Part shown: in pieces, positions 8,148 to 17,479 of the stretch
Layout: every line of letters begins with the position of its first letter
How positions within the stretch are numbered: the first letter of the stretch is position 1
NCBI GenBank assembly: GCA_041738285.1
Contig: JBGSQB010000150.1
Span: 73,549 to 137,548 of the forward strand
Source of the DNA: SZUA-521 sp041738285
Lineage (GTDB): Bacteria > Pseudomonadota > Gammaproteobacteria > Pseudomonadales > Azotimanducaceae
Direction: 5' to 3'
Length of the DNA stretch: 64,000 nt
Position numbers and translations under genes: made by a program
The notes under the pieces: model-generated
The model's database searches: none
Told to the model about the DNA's origin: nothing
The model's input: the letters and a program-made list of their open reading frames with translations, nothing else

Positions 8148-9098
8148 GTGCATCGTGTCTTCATCGACGGCCAAGCCGGCACCACCGGTCTCGAGATCGC
8201 GGCGCGATTGCGCGGCCGCGGCGATCTGGCGTTGCTGGAAATCGATGACACCACCCGCAAGGACCGCAAGGCACGCGCCGCGCTGCTCAATCAGGCCGAC
8301 CTGGTCGTGTTGTGCCTGCCTGACGAGGCGGCGCGAGAAGCGGTGACGCTGATCGACAATCCGCGTACGCGGATTCTGGATGCCAGCACCGCATTCCGCA
8401 CGGCGCCCGATTGGGTCTATGGACTGCCCGAACTCGACCCGAACCAGCGCTCACTCATCCGCCGTGCCACGCGGGTGAGCAACCCGGGATGCTATCCCAC
8501 CGGGTTCATTCTGACCGTGCGCCCGTTGATCGATGCCGGGCTCCTCGACGCCAATGCAGCATTGTCAGTGCACGCATTCTCCGGCTTCTCCGGCGGCGGT
8601 CGGCCGATGGTCGAGCGATATCGGGCGCACGCTGCGGCTGATGGCCCTGCGATGCCGCCGAAGAGCTACGGGCTCGCGCTCAATCACAAGCACGTGCCGG
8701 AAATGACACGCTACTCGGGCCTTTCCGCGGCGCCCCTATTTGCGCCCGCGGTTGCTGACTACTACAAAGGCATGCTCGTTCATGTCCCGCTGGACGCGCG
8801 TCTGCTACGCAGTCGCGCGGGCGCCGCCCAAATTCACGAAGCGTTGTCGAAGCGCTACCGTGATGAGGCATGCGTGCGTGTGTGGCCATTGGGCGCGACC
8901 GAGGCGCTCGACGATGGGTTCTTGGATCCGACCGGCGCCAACGACACCAACCGGATCGACGTCATGGTATTCGGCAACAGCGCTCAGGCCCTCGTGGTCA
9001 GCCGCTACGACAACCTGGGCAAGGGGGCGTCCGGTGCTGCCGTGCAGAATCTCAACCTCATGCTCGGCCTGCGCGAACTCGAAGGGCTGACGGTATGA
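8148..9098 (+). CDS. argC: N-acetyl-gamma-glutamyl-phosphate reductase, short type
   Basis: NADPH-dependent reduction of N-acetylglutamyl phosphate to the semialdehyde in arginine biosynthesis. The 316-residue length and the opening VFIDGQAGTTG identify the shorter type 2 enzyme. The catalytic Cys is residue 115 in SNPGCYPTG. FSGFSGGGRPM and LNHKHVPEM are further family motifs. The start is a GTG. The stop overlaps the ATG of the aminotransferase gene. No other arginine gene lies nearby, so it is not part of an arg cluster. Confidence 0.93.
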   Translation: MHRVFIDGQAGTTGLEIAARLRGRGDLALLEIDDTTRKDRKARAALLNQADLVVLCLPDEAAREAVTLIDNPRTRILDASTAFRTAPDWVYGLPELDPNQRSLIRRATRVSNPGCYPTGFILTVRPLIDAGLLDANAALSVHAFSGFSGGGRPMVERYRAHAAADGPAMPPKSYGLALNHKHVPEMTRYSGLSAAPLFAPAVADYYKGMLVHVPLDARLLRSRAGAAQIHEALSKRYRDEACVRVWPLGATEALDDGFLDPTGANDTNRIDVMVFGNSAQALVVSRYDNLGKGASGAAVQNLNLMLGLRELEGLTV

Positions 9099-10384
9099 CC
9101 GCGCTTGCCGACCAAGGCGTGGAGACCTTGAAGCAACGTGCGCGGGCACTGCGCGCGCAGCTCGACCAGCTGCGTGCCCAGGGTCTCAAGCTCGACCTCA
9201 CGCGCGGCAAACCCGCGCCAGATCAGCTGACGCTCTCCAACGATCTGGAACACGCCATCGGGGGTGACTTTCGCGCCAGTGACGGCACCGACGTGCGCAA
9301 CTACGGGGGGCTGCGCGGCATTCCGGAAGCGCGTGCGCTTGGCGCCAGTCTGCTCGGTGTCGCCCCAAGCGACGTCATGGCCGCGGGCAACTCGAGCCTC
9401 ACCCTCATGTATCAGGTCATCGACGCTGCGCTCAATTTCGGGCTGTGGGGCGACACGACCCAATGGCGGGGCGAAGGCGAAACCATCAGATTCATTTGCC
9501 CGGTGCCCGGCTACGACCGCCACTTCACGATCTGTCAGCACTTCGGCATACAGATGATCGCGGTACCGATGAACGACGATGGTCCGGTCATGGACACGAT
9601 CGAATCGCTCGTCGCCGAAGACCGCTCGATCAAAGGCATCTGGTGCGTGCCGAAGTATTCGAATCCAACCGGCTGTGTCTACGCCGACGACGTCGTGCGC
9701 CGACTGGCACAACTGCCGTTGCGGGCGGGTCGCGGGTTTCTCGTCTGCTGGGACAACGCCTATGCAGTCCACGATCTCGTGTTCCCGGGACAGGTGCTTT
9801 CGGCCATCGCCGCGTTCGCCGCAGCGGCGGGAACCGCCGACCAGGTGGTGCAGTTCTGCTCGACCTCTAAAATCACCTTCGCCGGTGCCGGGGTCGGATT
9901 TCTCGCCGCGAGTGCCGGGGTGCTGGCGCGCTTCGAGCAATTTCTCACCGCCCAGGCAATCGGGCCCGACAAGCTCAATCAGCTTCGCCACGCGCGCTTT
10001 CTTGCCGCCGGCGTTGAACCGCTGATGCGCCAGCACGCGGCGTTGATCAAACCCAAGTTCGATGCGGTACTCGACCGCCTCGAGGCCGGCCTCGGAAGCC
10101 TCGACATCGCCACGTGGACCACCCCGAAGGGCGGCTACTTCATTTCATTCGACACGCTGCCGGGACTGGCCCGGCGGGTCGTCGATCTCGCCAAGAGTGC
10201 GGGTGTGACGTTGACGCCCGCGGGCGCCACCTACCCGTACGGCAAAGACCCAGAGGACAAGAACATTCGTATTGCACCGACCTTTCCCAGTCTCTCCGAC
10301 GTGGAGGCCGCGGCCGACATCTTCACACTGTGCGTGGAACTTGCAAGCGTCGAACGCCTGTTGCACGAACGGGGTGCTGCATGA
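9095..10384 (+). CDS. Aspartate aminotransferase-like PLP enzyme (MocR-type aminotransferase family)
   Basis: Fold-type I aminotransferase of 429 residues belonging to the group annotated Aminotran_MocR, which includes class Ic aspartate aminotransferases; there is no DNA-binding domain. The PLP-binding Lys is probably 259 in STSKITFAGAG. SNPTG (189-193) and DNAYAVHDL (220-228) contribute to cofactor binding, and LDLTRGKPAPDQL near the N-terminus is typical of this subgroup. It overlaps argC by 4 bases upstream and rhlB by 4 bases downstream, so all three are translationally linked. The amino donor is inferred from the family, not from residues I can verify. Confidence 0.86.
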   Translation: MTALADQGVETLKQRARALRAQLDQLRAQGLKLDLTRGKPAPDQLTLSNDLEHAIGGDFRASDGTDVRNYGGLRGIPEARALGASLLGVAPSDVMAAGNSSLTLMYQVIDAALNFGLWGDTTQWRGEGETIRFICPVPGYDRHFTICQHFGIQMIAVPMNDDGPVMDTIESLVAEDRSIKGIWCVPKYSNPTGCVYADDVVRRLAQLPLRAGRGFLVCWDNAYAVHDLVFPGQVLSAIAAFAAAAGTADQVVQFCSTSKITFAGAGVGFLAASAGVLARFEQFLTAQAIGPDKLNQLRHARFLAAGVEPLMRQHAALIKPKFDAVLDRLEAGLGSLDIATWTTPKGGYFISFDTLPGLARRVVDLAKSAGVTLTPAGATYPYGKDPEDKNIRIAPTFPSLSDVEAAADIFTLCVELASVERLLHERGAA

Positions 10385-11571
10385 GCACCTGGACGATCGA
10401 CGAATTCGACGTTCCGGCAGAGCCCGGCCGCGACCGATTCCACGACTTCGGTTTACCGACGCCACTGATGCATGGGATCGCCGATCTCGGCTTTCGATAC
10501 TGCACGCCGATTCAGCGCGAAGTGCTCCCATACAGCCTCGCCGACTATGACGTCACTGGTCAGGCGCAGACCGGCACAGGTAAGACCGCCGCGTTTCTGA
10601 TCACGATCTTGAGTCGACAGTGGGAGCACCCCTCGCCAAAGGCGAATCCCCCCGGGACGCCGCGCGCGCTGGTGCTCGCACCCACTCGTGAACTCGCCAT
10701 TCAGATCGAGCAGGACGGCCACGATCTGGCCAAGTACCTCGACTCGCGCGTCATCAGTGTCGTCGGCGGCATGGATTTCAACAAGCAGCGTGAGCTGTTG
10801 GCGGCGGGCCCGGTCGACATCCTGGCCGCAACACCGGGGCGGCTGCTCGACTTCATCAACCGGCGGGTCATCGATCTCAGCCGCGTCGAAGTGCTGGTGA
10901 TCGATGAGGCCGACCGCATGCTCGACATGGGCTTCATCCCGGATGTGCGCCGCATCGTCTACAAGACGCCGCACAAGCGCCAACGCCAGACCCTGTTCTT
11001 CAGCGCCACCTTCAACGACGACGTGATGCGTCTCGCCGATCAGTGGACCCTCGAACCGGTGCATGTGGCCATCGAACCGGAGAGCGTCGCGGTCGACTCG
11101 GTGGATCAGAAGTTCTGGACCGTCGCCGCCGAAGACAAGCCGAAGTTGCTCGCGACCCTCGTCGCCCATCAGCATCTGACGCGGGTGATGGTGTTCGCAA
11201 ATCGGCGCGACTCCACCCGCAATCTGCACGAGTACCTGCGTCGCCACGACGTGTCGTGCGAGATGCTGTCGGGCGAGGTGCCTCAGCGTAAGCGCCTCTC
11301 GACCCTCGACAAGTTCAAACGGGGCAAGATCCAGGTGTTGGTGGCAACCGATGTGGCGGGGCGCGGCATTCACGTCGATGACGTCAGCCACGTCATCAAC
11401 TACGACCTGCCCGAAGACCCGGAGGACTATGTTCACCGCATCGGCCGCACCGGGCGTGCCGGAGCGACCGGGATCTCGATCAGCTTCGTGTCCGAAAATG
11501 ACGCATTCAGCCTCCCCGCCATTGAGGAGTATCTCGGCGCGCCCGTCATATGTTCACAGCCCGAGATCTGA
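10381..11571 (+). CDS. rhlB: DEAD-box ATP-dependent RNA helicase, RhlB-like
   Basis: RNA helicase of 396 residues that unwinds short duplexes; RhlB is the RNA degradosome helicase in gammaproteobacteria. The Q-motif region starts with FHDFGLPTPLM and TPIQREVLP. Walker A AQTGTGKT is at 62-69, PTREL at 101-105, DEAD at 175-178, SAT at 208-210 and HRIGRTGRAG near the end. It lacks the long basic C-terminal tail of many DEAD proteins, as RhlB-type helicases can. The ATG overlaps the preceding stop. I considered RhlE, but the PLMHGIADLGF and LPYSLADYDVTGQAQTG segments read as RhlB. Confidence 0.86.
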   Translation: MSTWTIDEFDVPAEPGRDRFHDFGLPTPLMHGIADLGFRYCTPIQREVLPYSLADYDVTGQAQTGTGKTAAFLITILSRQWEHPSPKANPPGTPRALVLAPTRELAIQIEQDGHDLAKYLDSRVISVVGGMDFNKQRELLAAGPVDILAATPGRLLDFINRRVIDLSRVEVLVIDEADRMLDMGFIPDVRRIVYKTPHKRQRQTLFFSATFNDDVMRLADQWTLEPVHVAIEPESVAVDSVDQKFWTVAAEDKPKLLATLVAHQHLTRVMVFANRRDSTRNLHEYLRRHDVSCEMLSGEVPQRKRLSTLDKFKRGKIQVLVATDVAGRGIHVDDVSHVINYDLPEDPEDYVHRIGRTGRAGATGISISFVSENDAFSLPAIEEYLGAPVICSQPEI

Positions 11572-11578
11572 GGTTTCC

Positions 11579-13927
11579 ATGGGGGCGCTCGCAGCTGCCC
11601 TGATCCGGTTCGCCTGCCTCGCTGCCGCGTTGTGGCTGTGGGCAACACCTGTGGCAGCGGCACCGATCAGCCACGACGTGCTGTTTGACGCCGACGGTCA
11701 GCTCGATCTGACCTCGGCGTCCGAACGGGACGATTGGAGTCCTCAGCGTGGCACCCCCAACTACGGCTACTACGGTGGCGCCGTCTGGCTGCGCACCGCG
11801 ATAACACCCGGCACCGACCTACTCCAGATCGACAACCCCTGGCCCGATCACCTCGACGTGTTTTTCCTGGCGAGCGATCGCGTCGCTGCCTCCTTCCAGA
11901 CGGGTGATCGGTTGCCCTTCGCTACGCGACCGCTACCCGAGCCCGGCTTCGTCTTTCCCGTACCGCCGAGCGCCGACACCGTGATTATCCGAGCCGCGGG
12001 GCGCAGCGCGCACTATCTGCCTATCCGTTTGGTGACCAACGCCGAGTACGACGCTTTTCGCAGTCGCGCGGCGCTGCTCGAAGGAGGTTACTACGGCATC
12101 ATTCTGATCATGCTGCTGTACAACCTGGTGCTGTACGTCGGCATTCGCGACAGTCTGTATCTGTACTACGTGCTGTACGCGGCGAGTCTGTCGCTGGTAA
12201 TGCTGGGCGCTGATGGCCTAGGGGCACAGTACCTCTGGCCGGACTCGCCCGCGATGCAGCAGTTCTCCTCGCACGCGATGGTCGCCACCACGCTACTCTT
12301 CGCGGTGTTGTTCGCCAATGCGTTTCTGCGCATCCAGATTGCGAGCAAGACGGCACTCAATCTCCTGCGTGGCTACCTCGGACTCGTTGCGTTGAACGCG
12401 CTATGGGGCGTCATCAGCACAACGCATTTGTCCTCAATTGCCAGTGCCGTGCTCGTCATGGTCGGCACCACCATGCTGCTCGGTATCGCCTACGTCCGAT
12501 TGCGGCAGGGCTACCGCCCCGCGCTCGTCTATCTGGTCGCCGATGGCGCGCTGCTACTGGGGGCAACCGCGTTCTCGGCGTTGCAAATGGGTTGGCTCGA
12601 CGACGGCATGCTGGTGCGCTACGGATTGCACCTCGGCTCGACGCTGCAGCTGGCGCTGCTCGCCCTGGCGCTGTCGCAGCGCATCAACAGCGAACGCCAG
12701 CAGCGCATGAAGGTGCAGCATCAGTCCCTCGAGCTCGCACGGGAAGTACGCGCGCTGCGCACCGAGTCGCAGATCGCCGAAGAACACCGTCAGCTGCAGC
12801 GGTCGCTGCAGCATGCGCAGAAGCTCAAGACGATCGGTGAACTTACCGGCGGGTTCGCCCACGACTTCAACAACATTCTCGCCAGCGTGCTTGGATTTGC
12901 CGAACTCGCCCACCAACGGCTGCGCGAGAACAGCGACGCCAAGCTCTTGGGCTTCGTCACCGAAATTGAGGCGGCTGGCCGCCGTGGCGCCGATCTCGTC
13001 CGACAGCTGCTCATCTACAGCCGCGGCACGCCGACCGAGCCGCAGGAAACGGATCTGCGCGAAACCCTCGATGAAACGGCGCGGCTGCTGCGCGGGACGC
13101 TGCCATCCACCATCCGCTTGAAACTCGACTTGCCAGCAAGCGCCATTCGACTGGTCGTCGATGTCGCTCAAATCCAGCAGATGATCGTGAATCTCTCCCT
13201 CAACGGCGCCGAGTCGATGGATACCCGCGGCGAATTGTCCATCGAGCTCGGCCTCACCAACGCCGACCAGGCTGTCTGCAGTTCCTGCGCCACGCGCTTC
13301 TCCGGTGAGCACGCCGTCATCCGGATCGCGGACCGCGGCAAGGGAATCGCTGGCAACATTCAGGACGTTTTCACGCCCTTTCACACCACGAAGCCGGTCG
13401 GCAAGGGGTCTGGACTTGGGCTATCGGTCGTCCACGGTATTGCCCACGAGCACCACGGCCACATCAAGGTCGCATCACGGGCCGAGGGTGGCACCATCGT
13501 CGCGGTCTACCTGCCGCTGCACACTGCCGCGCCGGAGATATCGGTGCATGACAGCGCACACATCCTCGTCATCGACGACGACGAAGCCGTCGGCCGGTAC
13601 CTCGGGTCGATGCTCGAAGAGCACGGCTATCGCACGACGATCGTCAACCGATCGAGCGAGGCGCTCGAGCAGGTCATGCGTGACCCGCTGGCATACGACC
13701 TGGTGGTCGCCGATCAGCTGATGCCGCGCATCACCGGCATTGAGCTGGCGCGAGACCTGCGCGAGCTGCGACCCGACCTGCCGGTCATCTTATGCACCGG
13801 CAATCCCGACTCGATCGATCGCGGCGCGCTACTGGAAACGAGCATCCGCGCCGTCTTCGGTAAGCCCATCGAAGCGGATCTACTGCTCGCCAAGGTGGCT
13901 GGCCTGTTGAAGTCCGCCAACCCCTGA
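11579..13927 (+). CDS. 7TM-DISM hybrid sensor histidine kinase with C-terminal receiver
   Basis: Inner-membrane hybrid kinase of 782 residues. Residues 1-28 form a signal peptide. Residues ~30-155 form the periplasmic 7TMR-DISM extracellular domain (YYGGAVWLRT, then VIIRAAGR). Seven hydrophobic helices span ~170-365, followed by a coiled coil to ~415. The phospho-acceptor is His428 in GGFAHDFNN; the N box is around Asn542 and the G boxes are DRGKGI and KGSGLGLS. A receiver domain (from ~660) has the acidic triad DDD at 666-668 and phospho-acceptor Asp712. The extracellular domain of this family is thought to bind carbohydrates. It starts 7 bases after rhlB; no dedicated response regulator is adjacent. 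Confidence 0.87.
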   Translation: MGALAAALIRFACLAAALWLWATPVAAAPISHDVLFDADGQLDLTSASERDDWSPQRGTPNYGYYGGAVWLRTAITPGTDLLQIDNPWPDHLDVFFLASDRVAASFQTGDRLPFATRPLPEPGFVFPVPPSADTVIIRAAGRSAHYLPIRLVTNAEYDAFRSRAALLEGGYYGIILIMLLYNLVLYVGIRDSLYLYYVLYAASLSLVMLGADGLGAQYLWPDSPAMQQFSSHAMVATTLLFAVLFANAFLRIQIASKTALNLLRGYLGLVALNALWGVISTTHLSSIASAVLVMVGTTMLLGIAYVRLRQGYRPALVYLVADGALLLGATAFSALQMGWLDDGMLVRYGLHLGSTLQLALLALALSQRINSERQQRMKVQHQSLELAREVRALRTESQIAEEHRQLQRSLQHAQKLKTIGELTGGFAHDFNNILASVLGFAELAHQRLRENSDAKLLGFVTEIEAAGRRGADLVRQLLIYSRGTPTEPQETDLRETLDETARLLRGTLPSTIRLKLDLPASAIRLVVDVAQIQQMIVNLSLNGAESMDTRGELSIELGLTNADQAVCSSCATRFSGEHAVIRIADRGKGIAGNIQDVFTPFHTTKPVGKGSGLGLSVVHGIAHEHHGHIKVASRAEGGTIVAVYLPLHTAAPEISVHDSAHILVIDDDEAVGRYLGSMLEEHGYRTTIVNRSSEALEQVMRDPLAYDLVVADQLMPRITGIELARDLRELRPDLPVILCTGNPDSIDRGALLETSIRAVFGKPIEADLLLAKVAGLLKSANP

Positions 13928-13988
13928 CAATTGACGTCGGCCGCCTCGCCGCGGAGCATGGCCACCCCCCTGGAGATGGGACCGCGAC

Positions 13989-14798
13989 ATGCGAACCGCA
14001 CTGGTACAAATGCGATCCACCGCGAACGTGCGGGACAACCTCGACAGCGCCAAGCGGCTGATTGAGAAGGCCATTTCTCTGGGCGCCGAGTTCGTGATGC
14101 TGCCGGAAGCGTTTGCCTACATTGGTCCCGGCGCTGGTAAACGAGCGATCCTCGAACCACTGCCCGCGGGAGGGCCGATTCTGGACCAGTGCCGTGCGAT
14201 GGCTCGCACGCTCGCCACGCCGCTCTTACTCGGCGGCTTTCATGAACGCGCCGCCGATGGCCGCGCTCACAACACGGCAGTCCATCTGGATGCGAGCGGC
14301 GAGGTCGTCTCTATGTACCGCAAGATCCATCTGTTCGACGTGGACCTGCCTGACGGCACCCGCCTATTGGAGTCCGAGGCGACCGCCCCGGGCGATCGCG
14401 CTGTGGTCACGCAGACCGCCTTCGGCGCGCTCGGCCTCACCATCTGCTACGACGTCCGCTTTCCCGCCTTGTATCAGTCGTTGGTCGAGCAGGGCGCGGT
14501 GGCACTGGCAGTGCCATCGGCATTCACGGCATCGACGGGCAAGGACCACTGGCATGTGCTGCTGCGCGCCCGCGCCATTGAGTGTCAGGCCTATGTGCTC
14601 GCGGCTGCGCAATGGGGCAGTCACGGCGCATCGCGGACGTCATACGGTCATTCACTCATCGTCGATCCCTGGGGATGCGTGATTGCGGAGTGTTCCGACG
14701 GCGACGGCGTCGTCGTTGCAGAACTCGATATCGACAAGGTACGGCAGGCGCGTCGTGTATTGCCGAGCCTCACCCACAAACGTCAATTCGATTCGTGA
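13989..14798 (+). CDS. Carbon-nitrogen hydrolase, Nit1-type deaminated glutathione amidase
   Basis: Nitrilase-superfamily amidase of 269 residues. The catalytic Glu-Lys-Cys triad is visible at Glu40 (LPEAF), Lys112 (YRKIHLFDVD) and Cys153 (ICYDVRFP). The signature MYRKIHLFDVDLPDG, with its extended loop, and the tail KVRQARRVLPSLTHKR match the Nit1/NitFhit branch, which repairs deaminated glutathione. A GGAG ribosome site precedes the ATG. The following AI-2E-family permease begins 12 bases after its stop, suggesting co-transcription. Confidence 0.88.
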   Translation: MRTALVQMRSTANVRDNLDSAKRLIEKAISLGAEFVMLPEAFAYIGPGAGKRAILEPLPAGGPILDQCRAMARTLATPLLLGGFHERAADGRAHNTAVHLDASGEVVSMYRKIHLFDVDLPDGTRLLESEATAPGDRAVVTQTAFGALGLTICYDVRFPALYQSLVEQGAVALAVPSAFTASTGKDHWHVLLRARAIECQAYVLAAAQWGSHGASRTSYGHSLIVDPWGCVIAECSDGDGVVVAELDIDKVRQARRVLPSLTHKRQFDS

Positions 14799-14810
14799 GA
14801 TCATGCGCTG

Positions 14811-15887
14811 ATGAGTGATGAAGTGAGTACGCACGCCGCCAGCCGTGCGCTGCTGGTCACGGCAGCATTCGTGATCGTAGTCGCCGGCATCAAGGCCGCA
14901 GAAGCAATCATGGTGCCGTTTTTGCTTGCGGCATTCATTGCCGTAGTTGCCGGCACGCCGGTGCATTGGCTCGAATCTCGCCGCTGCCCCGTGGCGTTGG
15001 CCATCACCCTGGTGATGGCAATCATTGTGCTCGTGCTGATGGCGATTGGACTGCTGATCCGAAATTCGGTCGACGAATTCCTGCAGGCACTGCCGTTCTA
15101 TCAGGAACGCCTCGCCGAGATCACCATCGGCGCAGTGGCTTTCGTGCAGGATCTCGGACTGGAAGTGAACGGCGACATGTTGTTCACGACCTTCGACCCC
15201 GCCACCGCGCTGCAGATGGTTGGAACCACCTTGCGGGGCCTTGGCGCCGCGTTGTCGAACGGTTTTCTGATACTGCTGACCGTCATTTTCATTCTTGCCG
15301 AAGCATCGACTTTCCCCAGCAAGCTGCGCCGGATGTTCGACGACCCGGAACGCGACCTGTCCGCGTTCGCGCACTTTGCCGAAAACGTGAATCGCTACAT
15401 GGCCATCAAGACTACCGTCAGCGCCGCCACCGGAGTCGTCATCGGTATCGCGCTCGGGCTGCTTGGCGTTGACTTCGCCATCCTCTGGGGGCTGATCGCG
15501 TTCATGCTGAACTACGTGCCGAACATCGGATCGATCATCGCCGCCGTCCCTGCCGTGCTACTCGCATTGGTTCAACTCGGACCGGTGCCAGCGGCGATTG
15601 CGGCCGCCATGTACGTCGCGGTCAACTTGGTCATGGGCAACGTCGTCGAACCTCGCTATATGGGTCGCGGGCTGGGGCTGTCGACACTGGTGATCTTCGT
15701 TTCCCTCGTGTTCTGGGGTTGGGTGCTGGGCCCCGTCGGAATGCTGTTGTCCGTGCCGCTCACCATGACCGCCAAAATCGCCCTGGCGACGCATCCGACA
15801 ACGGCGTGGGTGGCACATCTGCTCGGTCCCGGTGACTCTTCCGGACCACCCGCAGCACCGCCTGCCAGCGCAGCGTCAGCAACGTGA
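14811..15887 (+). CDS. AI-2E family permease (PerM/YdiK-like)
   Basis: Polytopic inner-membrane protein of 358 residues with seven or eight hydrophobic segments. These include an N-terminal pair (about 15-60 and 62-85), a long soluble loop (~90-135), and the C-terminal core with GVDFAILWGLIAFMLNYVPNIGS and GNVVEPRYMGRGLGLS, both hallmarks of the family. Members include the autoinducer-2 exporter TqsA and sodium/proton antiporters, so a quorum-sensing role cannot be assumed. The stop overlaps the GTG of the hisC-like gene. Confidence 0.86.
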   Translation: MSDEVSTHAASRALLVTAAFVIVVAGIKAAEAIMVPFLLAAFIAVVAGTPVHWLESRRCPVALAITLVMAIIVLVLMAIGLLIRNSVDEFLQALPFYQERLAEITIGAVAFVQDLGLEVNGDMLFTTFDPATALQMVGTTLRGLGAALSNGFLILLTVIFILAEASTFPSKLRRMFDDPERDLSAFAHFAENVNRYMAIKTTVSAATGVVIGIALGLLGVDFAILWGLIAFMLNYVPNIGSIIAAVPAVLLALVQLGPVPAAIAAAMYVAVNLVMGNVVEPRYMGRGLGLSTLVIFVSLVFWGWVLGPVGMLLSVPLTMTAKIALATHPTTAWVAHLLGPGDSSGPPAAPPASAASAT

Positions 15888-16966
15888 GTTACGAGCGTCC
15901 GCGCATACGCGCGATGCGCGGCTACACCTCGGGTGAACAGCCGCAGCGCGCCGACGCCATCAAGCTCAACACCAATGAGAACCCATACCCGCCATCCCCG
16001 CGTGTTGCGGAGGCGCTGACCACCTTCGACGTCGCGACGTTGCGCCGCTATCCCCAGCCGACCGCCGATGCGTTCCGCGACGTCGTCGCGGCTAAACTCG
16101 GTCTCGGTCGCGGCCAGATCCTCGCCACCAACGGCGGCGATGAGCTGCTCAGGCTCGCCTTCACCACGTTTCTCGATGCTGGCGATACGTACGGCACAAC
16201 CAATCCGAGCTACTCGCTCTACCCGGTGCTGGCGGCGATTCAGGGCTGCCGCGAGTTCACCGTCGATCTCAATCGAGACTGGATGATGCCCGCCGACATC
16301 GCACGTCGGTTCAACGACGCCGGTGCGCGGATGATCTGCATCGTCAATCCACATGCACCGAGCGGTGCCCTCACTCGACGCGACGCGCTCGCAGCGATTG
16401 CCCGCGACTTCAAGGGTGTCGTGCTGATCGACGAGGCATACATCGACTTCGTGGATCCGAAACTCGCGCACAGTACCGTCGATCTGGTCCGCGAGTTCGA
16501 CAACGTCCTGCTGCTGCGCAGCTTGAGCAAGGGATACTCGCTCGCCGGACTGCGCCTGGGTTTCGCAATCGCGTCGGCATCACTGATCGAACCGATGCTG
16601 AGCAAGACGCGTGACAGCTACAACGTCGATGCGATCGCACAGCGACTGGGGTGCGCTGCATTCAGTGATACGCCATACGCAAGCAACACCTGGGCAATGG
16701 TGCGACAGGAACGCATGCGTTTGTCTTCCGCTCTTCGCGATCGAGGCTTCGAGCACCCCAACTCGCAAACCAACTTCCTGCTGACAACGCCGCCCTTGTC
16801 GGGACCGCCCGCTCACTCGATTCACGCCGCGCTCAAGGAGCGCGGCATCCTGGTGCGGCACTTCGACATCCCACGGCTGGCGGATAAGCTGCGCATCACC
16901 ATCGGCGATCCGGCGCAGAACACTGCGCTGTTGCGCGCGTTCGACGAATTGATCGGCCACATCTAG
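15884..16966 (+). CDS. hisC: Histidinol-phosphate aminotransferase-like PLP enzyme
   Basis: Fold-type I aminotransferase of 360 residues. The N-terminal LNTNENPYPPSP, the aspartate in DEAYIDF (183-189) and the PLP Lys216 in SLSKGYSLAGLRLGF are diagnostic for the HisC group, which converts imidazole-acetol phosphate to histidinol phosphate. It starts with a GTG overlapping the upstream stop. It is not in a his operon, so it could act on aromatic amino acids instead, as some HisC paralogues do; I am confident of the family and less so of the substrate. Confidence 0.84.
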   Translation: MSYERPRIRAMRGYTSGEQPQRADAIKLNTNENPYPPSPRVAEALTTFDVATLRRYPQPTADAFRDVVAAKLGLGRGQILATNGGDELLRLAFTTFLDAGDTYGTTNPSYSLYPVLAAIQGCREFTVDLNRDWMMPADIARRFNDAGARMICIVNPHAPSGALTRRDALAAIARDFKGVVLIDEAYIDFVDPKLAHSTVDLVREFDNVLLLRSLSKGYSLAGLRLGFAIASASLIEPMLSKTRDSYNVDAIAQRLGCAAFSDTPYASNTWAMVRQERMRLSSALRDRGFEHPNSQTNFLLTTPPLSGPPAHSIHAALKERGILVRHFDIPRLADKLRITIGDPAQNTALLRAFDELIGHI

Positions 16967-17017
16967 GGAAGCTCAGAATTGGTAGGAACTTACGGGACAC
17001 GACACTAGGAGACGTCC

Positions 17018-17479
17018 ATGCCGCATACACTACAGCGCGCCTCGGACATCGCGCGTCGACCCGAAGTCCGGCATCAACATCAGTTCAACGACAACGCCAT
17101 CAGAATGACTCGCACCCTGTCGACGCTGGCGGGGCTGACCCGTCTGGGCGTGCACCTGGTGCGGCTCGAGAGCGGGCGCGACAGCACCCAGTTCCACTTC
17201 CATGACGCGACCGAAGAGTTCGTCTACATACTGAGCGGACGCGGAGTCGCGCAGATCGGCGACGAAAGCCACGATGTCGGGGCGGGTGACTTCATGGGCT
17301 TTACCGCACCGTCCCCACCGCATGGCATGCACAACCCCTATCAAGAAGACCTCGTTTATCTCGTAGCCGGAGAGCACAAGTCGAACGACGTGGTGCACTA
17401 CCCAAAGATCCGCCGCACCATGATCAAGGCCGAAGGCGAGCGACTCTGGGCGGATTGGGACCACTTGCACGAGTTATGA
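17018..17479 (+). CDS. Cupin-domain protein
   Basis: Single-domain cupin of 153 residues. The first metal-binding motif is visible as HFHDATEEFVYILSGRG and the second as SPPHGMHNP, giving the usual His/Glu/His set for a mononuclear metal. Residues ~45-125 form the beta-barrel. A good AGGAG precedes the ATG. The stop overlaps the ATG of the kinase-like gene downstream, which suggests that the two act together. No enzyme activity can be assigned from the sequence. Confidence 0.82.
   Translation: MPHTLQRASDIARRPEVRHQHQFNDNAIRMTRTLSTLAGLTRLGVHLVRLESGRDSTQFHFHDATEEFVYILSGRGVAQIGDESHDVGAGDFMGFTAPSPPHGMHNPYQEDLVYLVAGEHKSNDVVHYPKIRRTMIKAEGERLWADWDHLHEL

Noticed and set aside
14811..15887. AI-2E-family permease as part of the quorum-sensing story
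   Set aside because: The family name is historical; most members transport ions or other solutes, and the gene is far from the CqsS-like module.
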